Shown here: positions 35,130-43,575 of the stretch, piece after piece
How positions within the stretch are numbered: position 1 is the stretch's first letter
How the letters are laid out: every line of letters starts with the position of its first letter
NCBI RefSeq assembly: GCF_024362485.1
Contig: NZ_CP101456.1
Span: 2,604,001 to 2,668,000, forward strand
DNA length: 64,000 bases
Direction of reading: 5' to 3'
Source: Natronobeatus ordinarius
GTDB lineage: Archaea; Halobacteriota; Halobacteria; Halobacteriales; Natrialbaceae
Translations under genes and position numbers: made by a program
Notes under the pieces: generated by a model
What the model was told of the DNA's origin: nothing
Database searches by the model: none
The model's input: only the letters and a program-made list of their open reading frames with translations

Positions 35130-36259
35130 GTATCGGTCACCTCGCCGGATCTCTCGGACTCGCCTACTCCCTCGGCCAGCAACTCGTTGAGCGTCTCGAC
35201 GGCGCGTTCGGTCTCCTCGGCGGTGCCGCAGGTGATCCGGATACAGCCGGGCAGCCCGAAGCTCGTGCAGTCGCGAACGATGACGCCTCGTTCTTGCATC
35301 GCGTCCGCGATCGCCGTCGCGTCGCCGACGTCGACCAGGACGAAGTTGCCCTCGCTCGGCCAGACGTGGGCGTCGATGCCCTCGCACATGGCGGTGCGCG
35401 ACTCGAGGGTCGTCTCGACGGTTCGCTCGACGTGCTGATCGTCCTCGAGGGCGGCGAGGCCGGCGCGACAGGCGAGTTCGCTCGCGGCGAACGGCGTGTT
35501 CACGCGGGCGTAGGCGTCGGCCCACGCTTCGGGAACGACGGCGTAGCCCAGGCGCACCCCGGCGAGGCCGAAGGCCTTCGAGAAGGTCCGCAGGACGGCC
35601 ACGTCGTCCCGAGCGTCGAAGCCGTCGCGACCCTCGAGCAGGTCGATGGCACTGTCGACGTCGGCGAACTCGCCGTAGGCCTCGTCGACGACGACCAGCG
35701 TCTCCTCGTCGGTCTCGGCGGCGAGTCGGTCGATCTCCTCGAGGGGCATCGTCGATCCCGACGGGTTGTGGGGACTCGTGACCCAGACGATCCGTTCACC
35801 GTCGTACGCCTCGAGGACGGTCTCGGCCGTCTGCGCGAAGTCGTCGGCCCGCGAGAGGGCGTACTCGGCCACGTCACCGTGGTGGAAGCGGGCGCTCATG
35901 CCGTAGTAGGCGAAGCCAGGGTCGGGAACGAGAATCTCGTCATCCGGCTCGAGGGTCGCCCGCGAGAGATAGTCGATCGCACCGTCGCCGCCGTTGGCGA
36001 GCCACACCTGCTCGTTCTCGACCTCCCAGCGGTCGGCGATGGCGGCAGTGAGGTCGGCGTGGGCGGCTTTCGGGTAGGAGCTGGCGTCCAGGGCGGCCTC
36101 GCGGATCGCCACCGTGGCCGCGGGCGAGGGACCGAGGGGATTCTCGTTCGAGGCGAGCTTGACGAACTCGGCGGGATCGCGTCCGAGTTCGCGGGCGACC
36201 TCCTCGATCCCCCGACCCGCCTCGTATGCGACGTGATCGGACAGGTCGCGCGGTTGCAT
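35126..36259 (-). CDS. hisC: Histidinol-phosphate aminotransferase
   Basis: The 377-residue PLP enzyme shows LASNENPLGPSP at its N-terminus, WVTSPHNPSGS, VVVDEAYGEF, and PLP lysine K228 in RTFSKAFGLAG. It makes histidinol phosphate from imidazole acetol phosphate. It is the first gene of an operon with the kinase and the CDP-alcohol transferase. The ATG at 36259 places the usual start; an upstream ATG would add 13 non-conserved residues. No other his genes lie in the window. Confidence 0.93.
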   Translation of the reverse strand: MQPRDLSDHVAYEAGRGIEEVARELGRDPAEFVKLASNENPLGPSPAATVAIREAALDASSYPKAAHADLTAAIADRWEVENEQVWLANGGDGAIDYLSRATLEPDDEILVPDPGFAYYGMSARFHHGDVAEYALSRADDFAQTAETVLEAYDGERIVWVTSPHNPSGSTMPLEEIDRLAAETDEETLVVVDEAYGEFADVDSAIDLLEGRDGFDARDDVAVLRTFSKAFGLAGVRLGYAVVPEAWADAYARVNTPFAASELACRAGLAALEDDQHVERTVETTLESRTAMCEGIDAHVWPSEGNFVLVDVGDATAIADAMQERGVIVRDCTSFGLPGCIRITCGTAEETERAVETLNELLAEGVGESERSGEVTDT

Positions 36260-36347
36260 ACGCCTACGGTTCGCCTCGCAGGCCTTAAGGATGCTCACCT
36301 GTGGTCACGACCCGCGAGCCGAGTTCGGCCACGACGGCGCGGACCGG

Positions 36348-36995
36348 TCAGGGCGGCCCGTTCTCGAGCAACTGAGACCGGAGCACGGCGTCCGTCCCCC
36401 GGCGGAGCCGCTCCGAGGCCGCCTGCGTGGAGACGTCGAGTTCGTCGGCGAGCGCCGAGAGGGTGGTCCCCCGTGGCACGGTGAAGTAACCGCGCTCGAC
36501 CGCGAGCTCGAGCGCCCGGCGCTGTTCCGGCGTCAGCTCGAACCGGTCTCCCGGGACCGACTCGGTCGGCTGGATCCGCACGAGCGAGAGGGTAACGTCG
36601 TGGTCGTCACAGTAGCCGTGAAAGTCGGACAGGGCGGCCCGTGACGGGAATCGGAGCCGGAACCACCAGCGATCGTCGCCGCGAGCCTCGAGGACCGCCG
36701 CCTGGCTGCGCTCGAGCGCGCTCGCGAGGCAACCGAACCCATCGCACCAGTCGATCCGATAGCAGATCCGGCTGCTGTCACGCTCGAGTTCGACGATCGA
36801 CTCGACGGCATCGCTCGCCCCGACGTGGTCGGCGAAGCGGTCGACGTCCGGACCTTCGACCCAGTGATACGGCACGAAGCGACGTGACGACGGGACGACG
36901 CGCTCGACGTCCACCGTAACGTCGAGCTCCGACGTGAGTAGCCGGCCGAGGGCGAACTCGTCGGCGGCGATCTCGAACTCGGAGACGACGGCCAT
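36348..36995 (-). CDS. HTH-10 (Bat-type) transcriptional regulator
   Basis: The 215-residue protein has an N-terminal sensor-like domain with aromatic residues (YHWVEGPDVDRF) and a C-terminal HTH-10 domain: LTPEQRRALELAVERGYFTV, then LSALADELDVSTQAASERLR. It resembles the 30101 protein in the C-terminal module but the N-domains are not obviously related. It is encoded 88 bases upstream of hisC on the same strand; whether it controls that operon is unknown. Confidence 0.9.
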   Translation of the reverse strand: MAVVSEFEIAADEFALGRLLTSELDVTVDVERVVPSSRRFVPYHWVEGPDVDRFADHVGASDAVESIVELERDSSRICYRIDWCDGFGCLASALERSQAAVLEARGDDRWWFRLRFPSRAALSDFHGYCDDHDVTLSLVRIQPTESVPGDRFELTPEQRRALELAVERGYFTVPRGTTLSALADELDVSTQAASERLRRGTDAVLRSQLLENGPP

Positions 36996-37084
36996 TGCCC
37001 CGGCTACGTCCGGTGATTTGAAAAGTCTGCTGACCGGACGATCTCGCCTGATGGTGATTCTCGTGACCCGTCACCAAACGCCGA

Positions 37085-38737
37085 TTACAGCTTCCGAAGG
37101 GCCTCGACTCGCTCGAGCGAGTCGGCATCCGCCGGATCCTTGTCGTGGCGAACCCCGATGAACCGTGGGAATCGAAGCGCGTACCCCGAGGAGTACGTCG
37201 GCGAGGTCTGGATCTCCTCGGCGCCGACCTCGAAGACGACCGCCGGTTCGAGGTCGACCTCGCGACCGTCCTGGGCGCGGACGTGGGGCTCGAGCAGCTC
37301 GGTGAGCTCGGCCAGTTTCTCGTCGGTGATCCCCGTCGCGACCTTGCCGACGGTCGCGTACTCGTCGCCGTCACGGATCGAAAGTTCGAACGTGCCGAGG
37401 AAGGTCGCTCGTCGGCCCTCACCCCACTCCGCGCCCGTCACGACGCAGTCGAGCGTCTCCACGTCGGGCTTGCGCTTGCGCCAGTGTTTCCCCCGTCGAC
37501 CCGGCGAGTACGCCGAGTCGGGGTCTTTCAGCATGATCCCCTCGTGGCCCGCCTCGAGCGCCTCGGCGTCGATCGACTCGATCGCTGCTGGGTCGTCCGT
37601 GTGCCAGAGGATCGACAACCCCTCGTCGGTCAGGAGTGACTCGAGTCGGGCGTGACGCTCCGTCAGTGGCGCCTCGAGTAAGTCCTCGCCGTCGGCGTGC
37701 AGGCAGTCGAAAAAGACCGGACGGACGGCCACGTTCTCGCGCGCCTTCGCGATGTCGTGTTTGCGCCGGAACCGGCGCAGCACCTCCTGGAACGGGAGCG
37801 GCTCACCCGCGTCGTCGACCGCGACGACCTCGCCGTCGAGGATGGTCGATACCTCGAGGTGCTCGTCGGCGAACTCGACGACCTCCGGGAGCGCGTCGGT
37901 GACGTCCTCTAAGTTCCGCGAGAAGACGCGCGTCTCGCCGTCGGGGTCGTGGTGCAGTTGCACCCGCGCTCCGTCGTACTTCCACTCGACGGCCGCCACC
38001 TCCCAGTCTTCCAGCGCACCCGTCACCGTCCCGGCCTGGGCGAGCATCGCCTGCACGGGCCGGCCCACCTCGAGTTCCAACGCGTCGAGCCCCTCGAGGC
38101 CCTCGTCGCGAGCGACGACGGCGACCCGACCGTAGTCGTTCGAGACCTGCAGGGCGCGCTCGACTCGACTGGCGGGGACGTCGAACGCCGCGGCGATGGC
38201 GTCTCGAACCGTCCCCTCGCCGACGCCGATGCGCATCTCCGAGAGGACCAGTCGGGCGAGGTAGCGTGCCTCCGCGCTCGAACAGCGGTTGAACAGGCCA
38301 AACAGCAGGTCTACCTTGCGGTCCTGGCTGCCCGATCCCGACGAGTCCGCGAGGTCGGTTAGCGTCTCGTGAACCTCGCGGACGGTGAGGTCGTCGGCCC
38401 CACCGCCCGTGAAAGCCGACAGGCCCTGCTGGCCGCCGAAGTCGTAACCTGCCGCCACTTCGCCGATCTCGCCCACTTCGGCCAGTTGCTCCTCGACGTC
38501 GTCCGCCGAGACGTTCGTCCCCGCTGCGCGCGCGATGGCCTCGTAGCACGTGCTCGGCCCGACGTCGAGCGTCGTCGAGTCCCACGCCGGGACCACCCGC
38601 CCCTGGACGAACCGGGCGACCACCTCGAGGTCGTCGTTCGCTTCCTCGAGCAACGCGGTGACGTGGTCGACGATCTCGAGGTCGGCCGACTCGGCTTCGA
38701 TCTCCCCGGCACGCTCGGCGAAGGCGGCGAACTCCAT
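37085..38737 (-). CDS. ATP-dependent DNA ligase
   Basis: The 550-residue protein is the archaeal replicative ATP-dependent ligase: an N-terminal DNA-binding domain (1-215), the adenylation motif EWKYDGARVQ with catalytic K253, motif III FFDCLHADG, motif IV HEGIMLKDP, motif V HWRKRKP, and a C-terminal OB fold. It seals nicks in replication and repair. The length matches haloarchaeal orthologues. Nothing unusual was seen. Confidence 0.96.
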   Translation of the reverse strand: MEFAAFAERAGEIEAESADLEIVDHVTALLEEANDDLEVVARFVQGRVVPAWDSTTLDVGPSTCYEAIARAAGTNVSADDVEEQLAEVGEIGEVAAGYDFGGQQGLSAFTGGGADDLTVREVHETLTDLADSSGSGSQDRKVDLLFGLFNRCSSAEARYLARLVLSEMRIGVGEGTVRDAIAAAFDVPASRVERALQVSNDYGRVAVVARDEGLEGLDALELEVGRPVQAMLAQAGTVTGALEDWEVAAVEWKYDGARVQLHHDPDGETRVFSRNLEDVTDALPEVVEFADEHLEVSTILDGEVVAVDDAGEPLPFQEVLRRFRRKHDIAKARENVAVRPVFFDCLHADGEDLLEAPLTERHARLESLLTDEGLSILWHTDDPAAIESIDAEALEAGHEGIMLKDPDSAYSPGRRGKHWRKRKPDVETLDCVVTGAEWGEGRRATFLGTFELSIRDGDEYATVGKVATGITDEKLAELTELLEPHVRAQDGREVDLEPAVVFEVGAEEIQTSPTYSSGYALRFPRFIGVRHDKDPADADSLERVEALRKL

Positions 38738-39172
38738 CGACGTGGTGTAGGTGACGGTCGCTGCTTAACGTTTTACTATTTTCTGTTGGACAGTCCGATA
38801 GATGTATGATAAGGACATACCGACACCAGCTCCGGTAGCAGTCCAGAGGGCGAAACTCGACACATTGGTCGTGGCACCGATGATTGCTCTACCAATTCCC
38901 CCAAGCAGAAAACACCGCCGATCGCAGATTGCTGAGACAGCGCTCGCTCCGAGTATACCATAGAAACTGCGTTAAATACCCGAAGTACAACACGATTCAC
39001 TGAAAGTCCGACTCTTCATGTTGCAAACGCATCCCACGTTCCTCACACCGTTTTGATAGCTAGTGGTGAGTACGATCGCCGCTCCGTTGCTCATTTACTG
39101 GCCCTACCCTGACAATCCGAACCCAATCATGTAGAACACTCGCGCTGTGAATCTTGAGCCCGCTTCGAGTCT
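38738..39172. other. Intergenic region, AT-richer, with a possible membrane-protein fragment
   Basis: About 435 bases between the ligase and the serine hydrolase. The GC content is visibly lower than in the ligase gene. Apart from the possible fragment at 38765-38961 no gene was recognised. Sequence 38972-38978 (TTAAATA) is TATA-like on the minus strand. Confidence 0.4.
38765..38961 (-). pseudogene. Possible remnant of a small membrane protein
   Basis: A minus-strand frame ending at 38765 encodes YGILGASAVSAICDRR then LLGGIGRAIIGATTN and SFALWTATGAGVGMSLSYIY, ending in basic residues: a plausible two-helix membrane protein. It lacks an in-frame ATG; the ATG at 38961 is in the frame next to it, so either a frameshift has occurred or a rare start is used. 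A TATA-like motif lies at 38972-38978. Confidence 0.3.
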
Positions 39173-41323
39173 CTACCCTGTGGTGGCGAAGAAATTCCAG
39201 TAGTACAACAGCCAGCATGCGATCGCCGTCGACACTGTGAGGACGGTATAGACGGTTGACGACCGCCGAGACCACAGTCCCGCACGCCACGTCAGGCCGG
39301 CTGATCCAATCGAAACAACTATCAGTAGAGTGGCAATTGGTGGAAGCAACAAGGCGAGCTGATACCACAGCGGTGGCTGTGAGAGCAGCGTCGGGTTCAC
39401 AATGATGCCAGTGACAACGCTCACAGCGAAGACGACTACGGATCCCGCAGCCGCGATCATGATACGCCGAGCAATCCTGGGTGACGTGAGCAACCTCGAT
39501 ACTCGGGCCGAAAATCCGCTGGATGCTTCGCTCGAGTCCGAATCGTCGGTTGTCGACCCACTGCCCGATCGGTTTCTGGTCGCTTCCTCGTGACCATCAC
39601 CACGAGCCTCTGCTTCCGATTCGGGGTCGATCGAATTCGAGGAGTCGTTACTCCGAAGCCGTCGTATCCCGCTTGCGACCGGAGGGCCGACAATTCCACC
39701 GACCATCCCGAGTGCGGCACCTGCACCGAGCACTCCATGGTATGCCAACGACTCGGATCTGGGTGGGCGCTCGAACGCTTGAGATCCAACGAAGAGATGA
39801 GAGAGATCAGCAGAGAACGCAAGGGTCTCGTGTCCATCGACCTGATCGAACACGAGCGGTTCCCGTTCGACCCACCTCGTCGTTGATCCGCCCATCTCGG
39901 TGAGCAGAGAGTCGCCATCAATCTCGACCGCTATCCGTCCAGCCTGTAGCGTCGTGAACAGTTTCGAATGTGAGTTCTCAGCCACCCGGACGCTGCGGAA
40001 CGTCCCAGCGAGTTCATCGGCCCTACTCGGAGGCCCGTCCGATTCACGATCCGCTGGTGCTTCCTGTCCGACGCTCGCCTCGAGGAATGCATCGACCAGA
40101 CTGCCGGCGGCCCCCGCACCGACATCCGTATTATACGCAACGAACAGCCCGAGATCTGCGCCCGGGACGAGTACGAGATGGCTGTAAAACGATCCCGGGA
40201 TCGCGCCATTGTGCCACAGGGTCCGAACGCCTCTGCTCGTGTCTTCGATCCAGCCGAAGCCGAGCCCATCGAGTGCGGGGTGGTGTGTAAACCACTGCTC
40301 GCGCATACGCGAGACGACGCCTGTTGAGAGGCCCCGATCACCCGTCTCCGGATCGGCCAGGTGGGCTCGCATAAATCGGGCCATGTCCGTGGCACTTGCC
40401 GTCATGGAACCAGCCGGCCAGAGTTCTATCGCTAAGCCTGGAGCAGCAGACGGTGACCCGAGTGCGGCGGTGTACCCCTGCGTGGCGGGAGGATCCGACG
40501 GTTGTGCGACCGATGCATTGTGCATCTCAAGGGGATCGAATACGTGCTCTTGGAGGTAGGATTCGATTTCCTGTCCAGTCACGTCAGCGACAATCTGGGC
40601 CGCCAGCGCCGTCCCGTAGTTCGAATACGAACTGACGGTTCCAGGTGCTCGTACACGGCTGGGTTGCTCGGTATCAAGTACCTCGACTAGCGCACGTCGG
40701 TCCTCGGGATCGTCCACCCACACCCCCTGATTGCGCTCTTCGAACCCGGCTGTATGGGTTGCCAGATGTGCGAGGGTGATCGGCTCGTCGATTGTCTCAG
40801 GGATGTTGACTGAATCAAGATACGTCCCAACATCCTCGTGTGGATCCACTTCGCCGGCCTCGATGAGCTGCATCACGGCCGTCCATACGACCGGCTTGGT
40901 GACCGACGCGATCCGGAAGGGTGTACTTTCGTCGATCGGCTCGCCGCTTTCAGGATCGTTCTGGCCGTAGCCCTTCGTCAGCACGGACTCGCCGTCGTGG
41001 ACAACAGCGACCGTGGCTCCGACGACATCGCCGTCGTCGATCACTTCCTTCATCTCCTCGTCGATGACAGCCTCGATGCCGTCAAGTGAAACGTCATAGT
41101 CATCAGCGTTCTTGACAGCACGCTCTCGAACCCCTGGCGTTTCGAGCGGCGATTGTGTACCCGGGGCGGCCCGGACCGATCGCGGCCCGGCCAGACTTCC
41201 AGCGACGAGCGCCCCTGTGCCTACGAGGAGAGTTCGACGTGTATGTTCGCCTCCAGAACGTTCTGGAATCGCATTCCTGGAGCGCTCTGTTCTGCTGTCG
41301 AAGTCTTGGTTCGTGTCAGTCAT
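39173..41323 (-). CDS. Exported serine beta-lactamase-like hydrolase with C-terminal membrane helices
   Basis: The 716-residue protein has a Tat signal (RRTLLVGTGALVAGSLAG, RR at 29-30), a class C beta-lactamase/PBP-like domain (about 80-420) with S140-V-T-K143 and Y233-S-N235, a linker domain, and C-terminal helices around 500-530 and 600-716. The combined protein is thus a membrane-tethered peptidase or esterase facing outside. Haloarchaea lack peptidoglycan, so the substrate is unknown. It is last in the DUF2178/XRE/hydrolase operon and overlaps the XRE gene by 8 bases. Confidence 0.88.
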   Translation of the reverse strand: MTDTNQDFDSRTERSRNAIPERSGGEHTRRTLLVGTGALVAGSLAGPRSVRAAPGTQSPLETPGVRERAVKNADDYDVSLDGIEAVIDEEMKEVIDDGDVVGATVAVVHDGESVLTKGYGQNDPESGEPIDESTPFRIASVTKPVVWTAVMQLIEAGEVDPHEDVGTYLDSVNIPETIDEPITLAHLATHTAGFEERNQGVWVDDPEDRRALVEVLDTEQPSRVRAPGTVSSYSNYGTALAAQIVADVTGQEIESYLQEHVFDPLEMHNASVAQPSDPPATQGYTAALGSPSAAPGLAIELWPAGSMTASATDMARFMRAHLADPETGDRGLSTGVVSRMREQWFTHHPALDGLGFGWIEDTSRGVRTLWHNGAIPGSFYSHLVLVPGADLGLFVAYNTDVGAGAAGSLVDAFLEASVGQEAPADRESDGPPSRADELAGTFRSVRVAENSHSKLFTTLQAGRIAVEIDGDSLLTEMGGSTTRWVEREPLVFDQVDGHETLAFSADLSHLFVGSQAFERPPRSESLAYHGVLGAGAALGMVGGIVGPPVASGIRRLRSNDSSNSIDPESEAEARGDGHEEATRNRSGSGSTTDDSDSSEASSGFSARVSRLLTSPRIARRIMIAAAGSVVVFAVSVVTGIIVNPTLLSQPPLWYQLALLLPPIATLLIVVSIGSAGLTWRAGLWSRRSSTVYTVLTVSTAIACWLLYYWNFFATTG

Positions 41324-41516
41324 CGAGTGATGGTTCGAAGATGTCTTCGATCGTGCAGTTGTAGTGGCGAGCGAGCTTGAACGCCAACTCCAGCGACGGA
41401 TCGTACCGCCCGCGTTCGATCGCATTGATGCTCTGTCTCGTGACGTCGACAGCGGCGGCGAGATCTGCCTGGCTCTTGCCCTCACGCTCCCGGCGTTCTC
41501 GCAGGTCGTTCTTCAT
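41316..41516 (-). CDS. XRE-family HTH regulator (66 residues)
   Basis: The protein is a single Cro/C1-type HTH: MKNDLRERREREGKSQADLA, VDVTRQSINAIERGRYDPSL and then AFKLARHYNCTIEDIF. Minimal XRE proteins of this type usually accompany DUF2178 membrane proteins and repress their own operon. Its start overlaps the DUF2178 stop by 4 bases, and its stop overlaps the hydrolase by 8 bases. The likely binding sites are the three palindromes at 41938-41986. Confidence 0.93.
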   Translation of the reverse strand: MKNDLRERREREGKSQADLAAAVDVTRQSINAIERGRYDPSLELAFKLARHYNCTIEDIFEPSLDD

Positions 41517-41929
41517 GCGTGTCGGCGGAGAACGGTGTAAATCACGCCGAAGAGTACGAAGACGGCAACGAACGTGACGGCCATCCCGTCGAACGCAGCC
41601 GGGAGGGTGAGAATACCCTCTGCCTCGAGCGCAACTAACCCTGGTATAGCGAGTACGCCGGCGATGGCGAACACGCCGAGGGTGTAGTCGCTCGCTTTGC
41701 GTTCGATGGCTGTGTCTCGCTCGTCATAGAGCGTCACTGGGCTGAACTGCCATACGCCAAGCATCCCGACGAACCCCGCCCAGTAGATGAAGACGCCAAC
41801 TAGAACCTGATCGAGGTACGAGGCAACCAGCAAGCCAGTGATACCGACGACCAGACTGCCGAACGCCAGGCGTTTGTACCGCTGTCGTCGTTTGATCCGG
41901 AGATTCGTCGAGTGAGTGGGTTCGTTCAT
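41513..41929 (-). CDS. DUF2178-like membrane protein
   Basis: The 138-residue protein has four hydrophobic segments in two pairs (about residues 22-60 and 83-130) separated by a conserved polar loop (LYDERDTAIERKASDYT). The RDERD/ERK loop is typical of DUF2178 proteins, which occur next to small XRE regulators in many archaea and bacteria. It is the first gene of the operon. The role is not known; a membrane sensor or modulator of the regulator is a fair inference. Confidence 0.85.
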   Translation of the reverse strand: MNEPTHSTNLRIKRRQRYKRLAFGSLVVGITGLLVASYLDQVLVGVFIYWAGFVGMLGVWQFSPVTLYDERDTAIERKASDYTLGVFAIAGVLAIPGLVALEAEGILTLPAAFDGMAVTFVAVFVLFGVIYTVLRRHA

Positions 41930-41937
41930 GATTGTGT

Positions 41938-41986
41938 GGAAAGCGAGCTTTCCGTAAAGCTCACTTTACAGTAAAGCCTGCTTTAC
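41938..41986. promoter_or_regulatory. Three adjacent 16-bp palindromes: probable XRE operator
   Basis: Three inverted repeats stand almost end to end: GGAAAGCGAGCTTTCC (41938-41953), GTAAAGCTCACTTTAC (41954-41969) and GTAAAGCCTGCTTTAC (41971-41986). The half-site is (G)TAAAGC or GGAAAGC. A TATA-like ATTTAAAC lies at 41992-41999 (minus strand GTTTAAAT), so the sites cover the transcription start and the leader up to the DUF2178 ATG at 41929. This is how an autorepressor would work. Confidence 0.85.
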
Positions 41987-42206
41987 GCATGGATTTAAAC
42001 CTTACCCCTCGACTGACTGCTCACGACTACTTCCAGATGTAGTCTCCCCCACCGAAGACCGCACCGATCGCCTGATAAAGAGCCAGCGTATTCGGAAGTC
42101 TGGTCCTGAATAGAGCCTCAGTCGGTGATCTTGGATATCCCACTACCGAATCAGCAGATCCGACCTGCCACTGGAGAGAAATGACCCAAAACGATGATCG
42201 GCGCTG

Positions 42207-42692
42207 CTACTCCCTCTCACTGGTTGCCCCAGTCTCGTCACCGCCACGCCGACGAACGGCCATCACGACGACCCGGACGACGGTCCCGGCGGCGAACCCC
42301 ACGACGGCGGCGACGATACTGACCGTCGCGAACGCAAGCGTGATGGTCCAGAGCGGAGCGTCCCCGCCACCGACGCCCGGAAGCCCAACGACGACGCCGA
42401 CGATCGCGACCGTCGCGAAAAAGGCGGCTGGAACGAGGCCGACCGCCAGGCCCGTCACCGCGCCACACCTGAGGTAGGCGACGAGCGCGGCGGCGAGCCC
42501 CGGCGCGTAGAAGAGCACGAACGGGAACCCGACGTCGTAGACCACCCGCCTGACCGGATTGGCGGGCTCGAGTACGTTCGTCGCGACCACGGCGAGCAGC
42601 GTGGCCAGGACGAGCGCGGCGAAGCCGCCGATCACCAGGGCTCGAGGAGCCCCGGGACTGCCCCACACGAGTCGGTGTCTGGTCGTGGTCAC
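42207..42692 (-). CDS. Hypothetical membrane protein with four helices
   Basis: The 161-residue product has hydrophobic segments near 18-40, 53-72, 78-100 and 112-150, rich in A, V and G, and a basic/acidic tail (RRRGGDETGATSERE). It is GC-rich like typical resident genes. No motif was recognised. It is divergent from the lipoprotein gene at 42948. Confidence 0.7.
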   Translation of the reverse strand: MTTTRHRLVWGSPGAPRALVIGGFAALVLATLLAVVATNVLEPANPVRRVVYDVGFPFVLFYAPGLAAALVAYLRCGAVTGLAVGLVPAAFFATVAIVGVVVGLPGVGGGDAPLWTITLAFATVSIVAAVVGFAAGTVVRVVVMAVRRRGGDETGATSERE

Positions 42693-42920
42693 ACCGGACG
42701 TCCACGCCGAATCACGATAAATCGTGGGTGGGGACCGCGATCGCTCTGTGTGACGTGTCCGAACCCGTCCGTCTGGGAACGAACCGACGGCTCGAACCGG
42801 GCGGGTTCAGCCGTGTTTCGCGGGAAACCCCGTCTTCGAAGCGAGCGCTCGGACGATAGACGACCTGGACTCGGTTCGAACCGAAATACGATCCCGGTAC
42901 GACTGTGTTCACAGAAAGCA

Positions 42921-42927
42921 TTTATAT
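42921..42927 (+). promoter_or_regulatory. TATA box of the 42948 lipoprotein gene
   Basis: TTTATAT begins 27 bases before the ATG at 42948, so the mRNA should be leaderless. The spacing confirms that start. Confidence 0.65.
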
Positions 42928-42947
42928 GTATTCAACAATTTATTGCC

Positions 42948-43517
42948 ATGAAGCGGCGAGCCCTCCTCACGGCGATCGGTTCGGCCTCGATCGCGGTCTC
43001 CGGCTGTCTGCACGACGAGTCCGATCACGAATCCGATCGTCCGTCCTCGACAGCTGCCGCCAACGAGTCCACGAACTCCGAAGACGATCTCCTCCCAGCA
43101 GCTGCCGGAGATCGATCCTGTCCAGTAGCTTCGGACGACGACTCCCCGGCACTGACGCTCCCGGACTCCATCGAGGAGGCTGATCGAGACGAGATCGTTG
43201 CTACAGTGCGAGAAATCGAACGGGCACATCTCGAGCAGACCGATTCCAGCAGGCATCTCTCGAGCGTGGGCGTGGCGGTTCGGGACGTTCAATGGAACGA
43301 CGACGGAAGCGTCGTCGGTCTTCACCTCGTCGGTGGGGTCACGTATCGTGGCGGCGGCGACGATGAACCCGAGTGGGTGGGTCACAGTCCCGAGAAACAT
43401 TCGGCCTACATCCTCACTGGCGACCAGACGTTCCGGGCCGACGTCCCCGAGGTTCCGGATCCGGACGTTACAGTCTTCGACGTCGAATCCGTTATCTGGG
43501 TCGAGTTAGACTGCTAA
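42948..43517 (+). CDS. Haloarchaeal lipoprotein (Tat/lipobox)
   Basis: The 189-residue protein begins MKRRALLTAIGSASIAVSGC, a twin-arginine signal with a lipobox (VSGC), followed by a Ser/Asp-rich linker (about 20-55) and a small alpha/beta domain. It should be lipid-anchored on the outer surface. The domain (RHLSSVGVAVRDVQW, VVGLHLVGGVTY) is not recognised. The start is fixed by a TATA box at leaderless distance. Confidence 0.8.
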   Translation: MKRRALLTAIGSASIAVSGCLHDESDHESDRPSSTAAANESTNSEDDLLPAAAGDRSCPVASDDDSPALTLPDSIEEADRDEIVATVREIERAHLEQTDSSRHLSSVGVAVRDVQWNDDGSVVGLHLVGGVTYRGGGDDEPEWVGHSPEKHSAYILTGDQTFRADVPEVPDPDVTVFDVESVIWVELDC

Positions 43518-43575
43518 AACCGCCGACCGGCTGTTGAACGAAAACTGCCGCGGCTCAGCCGCTCGAGAGCCGGTC

